Positions 55,829 through 57,189 of a stretch of 57,189 nt of DNA are shown piece after piece. The notes below the pieces were generated by a model that ran no database searches, had not been told where the DNA came from, and saw only the letters and a list, made by a program, of their open reading frames with translations. The first letter of the stretch is position 1. Each line of letters begins with the position of its first letter. The stretch is from Deltaproteobacteria bacterium (GTDB lineage Bacteria; Desulfobacterota; Syntrophobacteria; BM002), in the NCBI GenBank assembly GCA_022340905.1, contig JAJDNB010000027.1, positions 1 through 57,189 of the forward strand, given 5' to 3'. Position numbers and translations under genes: made by a program.

Positions 55829-55976
55829 TGCGGTCTCGGACGTTATTTCAGAGAGATGGTTGAACCCGATGCTCAACCTTCAGAGGTTGTTCGACGGGTA
55901 TATATTTGACTACGTACCATCATTCACAAGACTTGTCAATCATAGACATTGCTGGACTTTCCCCATATTCACCTCT

Positions 55977-56519
55977 TCAGAATATAGAGTACCCGTCTCC
56001 CTCACCACCGAGGTTGTAACGGAAAGAACTCTGGATTTTAACCAGGATACCGCCAAGCCGGTTTTCGGCGACGTCCTGCCAGGATTCGGGAAGCTTCTCC
56101 GGCTCCACATAATCGAAGTGGAAGGGCACCTCAACCGGCTCACTCTTGTTCCCCTCGCGGTCCACAACCAGAAGTGTCAAGATGAATCGATCCGAAAGCA
56201 GGGTGGGGTCCGGAGGTGTATTGAGATACAGATAACCCGCCAACTCCTTTGCATCACCCTTCTTGACCCAGGTGATGTCGGTGGAGTAGTAGCCGTATCC
56301 CGTCTGCCATATCACCGAGTCGATTTCCTTCATGTCGCCATCAGGGTCGGTTGCTCTTAGGTAGACTCTCCAGATGGCCCCGGGACGGATCACCTCGGGC
56401 GCATAGGTGGCCAAGATTACTGGGGGCCGGTCGACATTGGTGGTGCCATCCGGCTGCTGGTGGGCTGCGCACCCTAGAAGCATTAAAAACACAAGTACTG
56501 TCTGAACCACTTTTCTCAT
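55977..56519 (-). CDS. Small predicted lipoprotein
   Basis: A 180-residue protein with a lipoprotein signal 'MRKVVQTVLVFLMLLGCAA', lipobox LLGC, followed by an Ig-like region ('WRVYLRATDPDGDMKEID') and 'LTLLVVDREGNKSEP'. The longer frame to 56843 adds 108 codons with no protein character; the ATG at 56519 has AGGA upstream. It is probably exposed in the periplasm or on the outer membrane. I do not recognise its family. Confidence 0.8.
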   Translation of the reverse strand: MRKVVQTVLVFLMLLGCAAHQQPDGTTNVDRPPVILATYAPEVIRPGAIWRVYLRATDPDGDMKEIDSVIWQTGYGYYSTDITWVKKGDAKELAGYLYLNTPPDPTLLSDRFILTLLVVDREGNKSEPVEVPFHFDYVEPEKLPESWQDVAENRLGGILVKIQSSFRYNLGGEGDGYSIF

Positions 56520-56895
56520 TATCAAATGTCCTTTCCTAGGGCATGTATGAGTATATCTTCTTCTCGTTCTCAAGACTATCAATATAAGATAACTTGGTGT
56601 TTTTTCAATCATCCGGTGAAGAACTCCTCTCCCCAGCAAGACTCGGCCGCACCCCACCTTCTCAACCCGAAAAAGCGGTTCTCCATGCGGCATGAAAAAA
56701 ATCAGCGTTTCCAAGCATATGCGCGTTTTTTGCTTGACAAGGTAACCGGGGCCGTAGTAAATAAGCCCAATATTGTGCGCCGGATCACAGGCGCAGAGAC
56801 CAACTACAAAGGAGGTGATGCTGGAGAGTGTAATTTTTCTCAACTAGGGCCATACTGAGGAGAATAAGAGTTCAAGACAAGGAGGTTAAACGCTT
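56520..56895. other. Intergenic region, 376 bp, between divergent lipoprotein and porin-like genes
   Basis: It should hold both promoters. A plus-strand candidate is listed at 56734-56763. Apart from that I see no gene, repeat or hairpin that stands out. Confidence 0.6.
56734..56763 (+). promoter_or_regulatory. Candidate sigma-70-type promoter of the porin-like gene
   Basis: TTGACA (56734-56739) is followed after 18 bases by TAAATA (56758-56763), only a moderate -10. The leader to the start codon at 56896 would be about 125 bases. Confidence 0.35.
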
Positions 56896-57189
56896 ATGAA
56901 ACGACTACTCATCGTTTTGATAGCACTGGTGGCAGTTTTTGCCCTGGTGCTACCTGCCGGTGCCGTGGAGCTCAAGTTCGGCGGCCTCTTCGCCCAGAAA
57001 GTCTACAGCACCAACAATCAGCACAATGGAGACGACAGTACGGACGATAACACCAACTGGTTTTACACCAGGATGCGGCTCTATTTCACCGGTGTGGCCA
57101 GCGAGAATCTCAAGGCCGTATCCAAGTTTGAAATCGATGATTTCTGGGGCAACGGTCGCCTGGGCTCCCTGAGCGCCGACGGCAGCTCC
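56896..57189 (+). CDS. Outer-membrane porin-like protein (3' end outside window)
   Basis: The frame runs from ATG 56896 to the window edge without a stop, 98 codons. GGAGG lies ten bases upstream. A Sec signal peptide 'MKRLLIVLIALVAVFALVLP' ends at AGA, then the mature part begins 'VELKFGGLFAQKVYSTNNQ' and continues with alternating beta-strand residues ('WFYTRMRLYFTGVASENLKA'), typical of the first strands of porin-like barrels in Desulfobacterota. Exact family unknown because of truncation. Confidence 0.82.
   Translation, partial: MKRLLIVLIALVAVFALVLPAGAVELKFGGLFAQKVYSTNNQHNGDDSTDDNTNWFYTRMRLYFTGVASENLKAVSKFEIDDFWGNGRLGSLSADGSS

Noticed and set aside
56520-56843. 108-codon extension of the lipoprotein gene
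   Set aside because: The lipobox signal begins at the ATG at 56519; the upstream part looks like translated intergenic DNA.

Overview
The window reads as chromosome of a Gram-negative, anaerobic-type bacterium of the Desulfobacterota (former Deltaproteobacteria). The evidence is the mix of genes: a Geobacter-type short type IV pilin with a separate partner protein, a CarD regulator, a PIN/TRAM membrane protein, a K+-type membrane pyrophosphatase, several -24/-12 (sigma-54) promoters, and an ABC-exported polysaccharide cluster. I cannot place it to genus from the sequence alone. There are no rRNA, tRNA, CRISPR or intact insertion-sequence features that I can support.

Layout. (1) 1-5879, plus strand: the 3' part of a TPR/GT-C membrane protein, then the housekeeping run thpR-recA-alaS. 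(2) 6004-7976, plus strand: an alkaline-phosphatase-fold phosphoglycerol-transferase-like (LtaS-type) gene behind a perfect sigma-54 consensus. (3) 8014-33333, almost all minus strand: a large envelope or surface polysaccharide cluster with about twelve glycosyltransferases of GT2/GT-A and GT4 type. It also has four sulfotransferase-like genes, a DegT aminotransferase/cupin/methyltransferase cassette, an FkbM methyltransferase and a Wzm/Wzt ABC exporter whose ATPase carries a C-terminal substrate-recognition domain. It is interrupted on the plus strand by an A+T-rich gene (10784-13363) fusing an OpgB-like phosphoglycerol transferase to a GDPD-like phosphodiesterase domain; beside it lies the 5' stump of a glycosyltransferase gene. 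(4) 33739-41408, minus strand: a type IV pilin module. A sigma-54 promoter leads into pilA-N and pilA-C, a hairpin sits between them, and a terminator follows; then come an ABC-2 permease, a TPR protein, an ABC ATPase, a TMTC-like TPR glycosyltransferase and a B12-binding radical SAM protein. (5) 42068-56519, housekeeping: ppiD (plus), then minus-strand coaE, rluD, PIN/TRAM, carD, hppA, pth, rplY, prs, ispE, a DUF1844 protein, serA and a small lipoprotein. (6) 56896-57189: the 5' end of an outer-membrane porin-like gene cut by the window edge.

How it fits together. The central cluster looks able to assemble a glycan in the cytoplasm, cap or methylate it, sulfate it, and export it through Wzm/Wzt. 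Two periplasm-facing phosphoglycerol-transferase-like enzymes could decorate envelope glycans or lipids further. The pilin module resembles the Geobacter PilA-N/PilA-C pair and carries its own ABC exporter and TPR proteins. Sigma-54 sites are strong for the LtaS-like gene and pilA, and weaker candidates precede the wzm-wzt operon, the opgB-like gene and one glycosyltransferase operon, which suggests shared control of surface structures.

The intergenic DNA is unusually rich in short degenerate palindromic repeat families, at least seven different ones. Two of these supply the last codons of genes (coaE and ispE).
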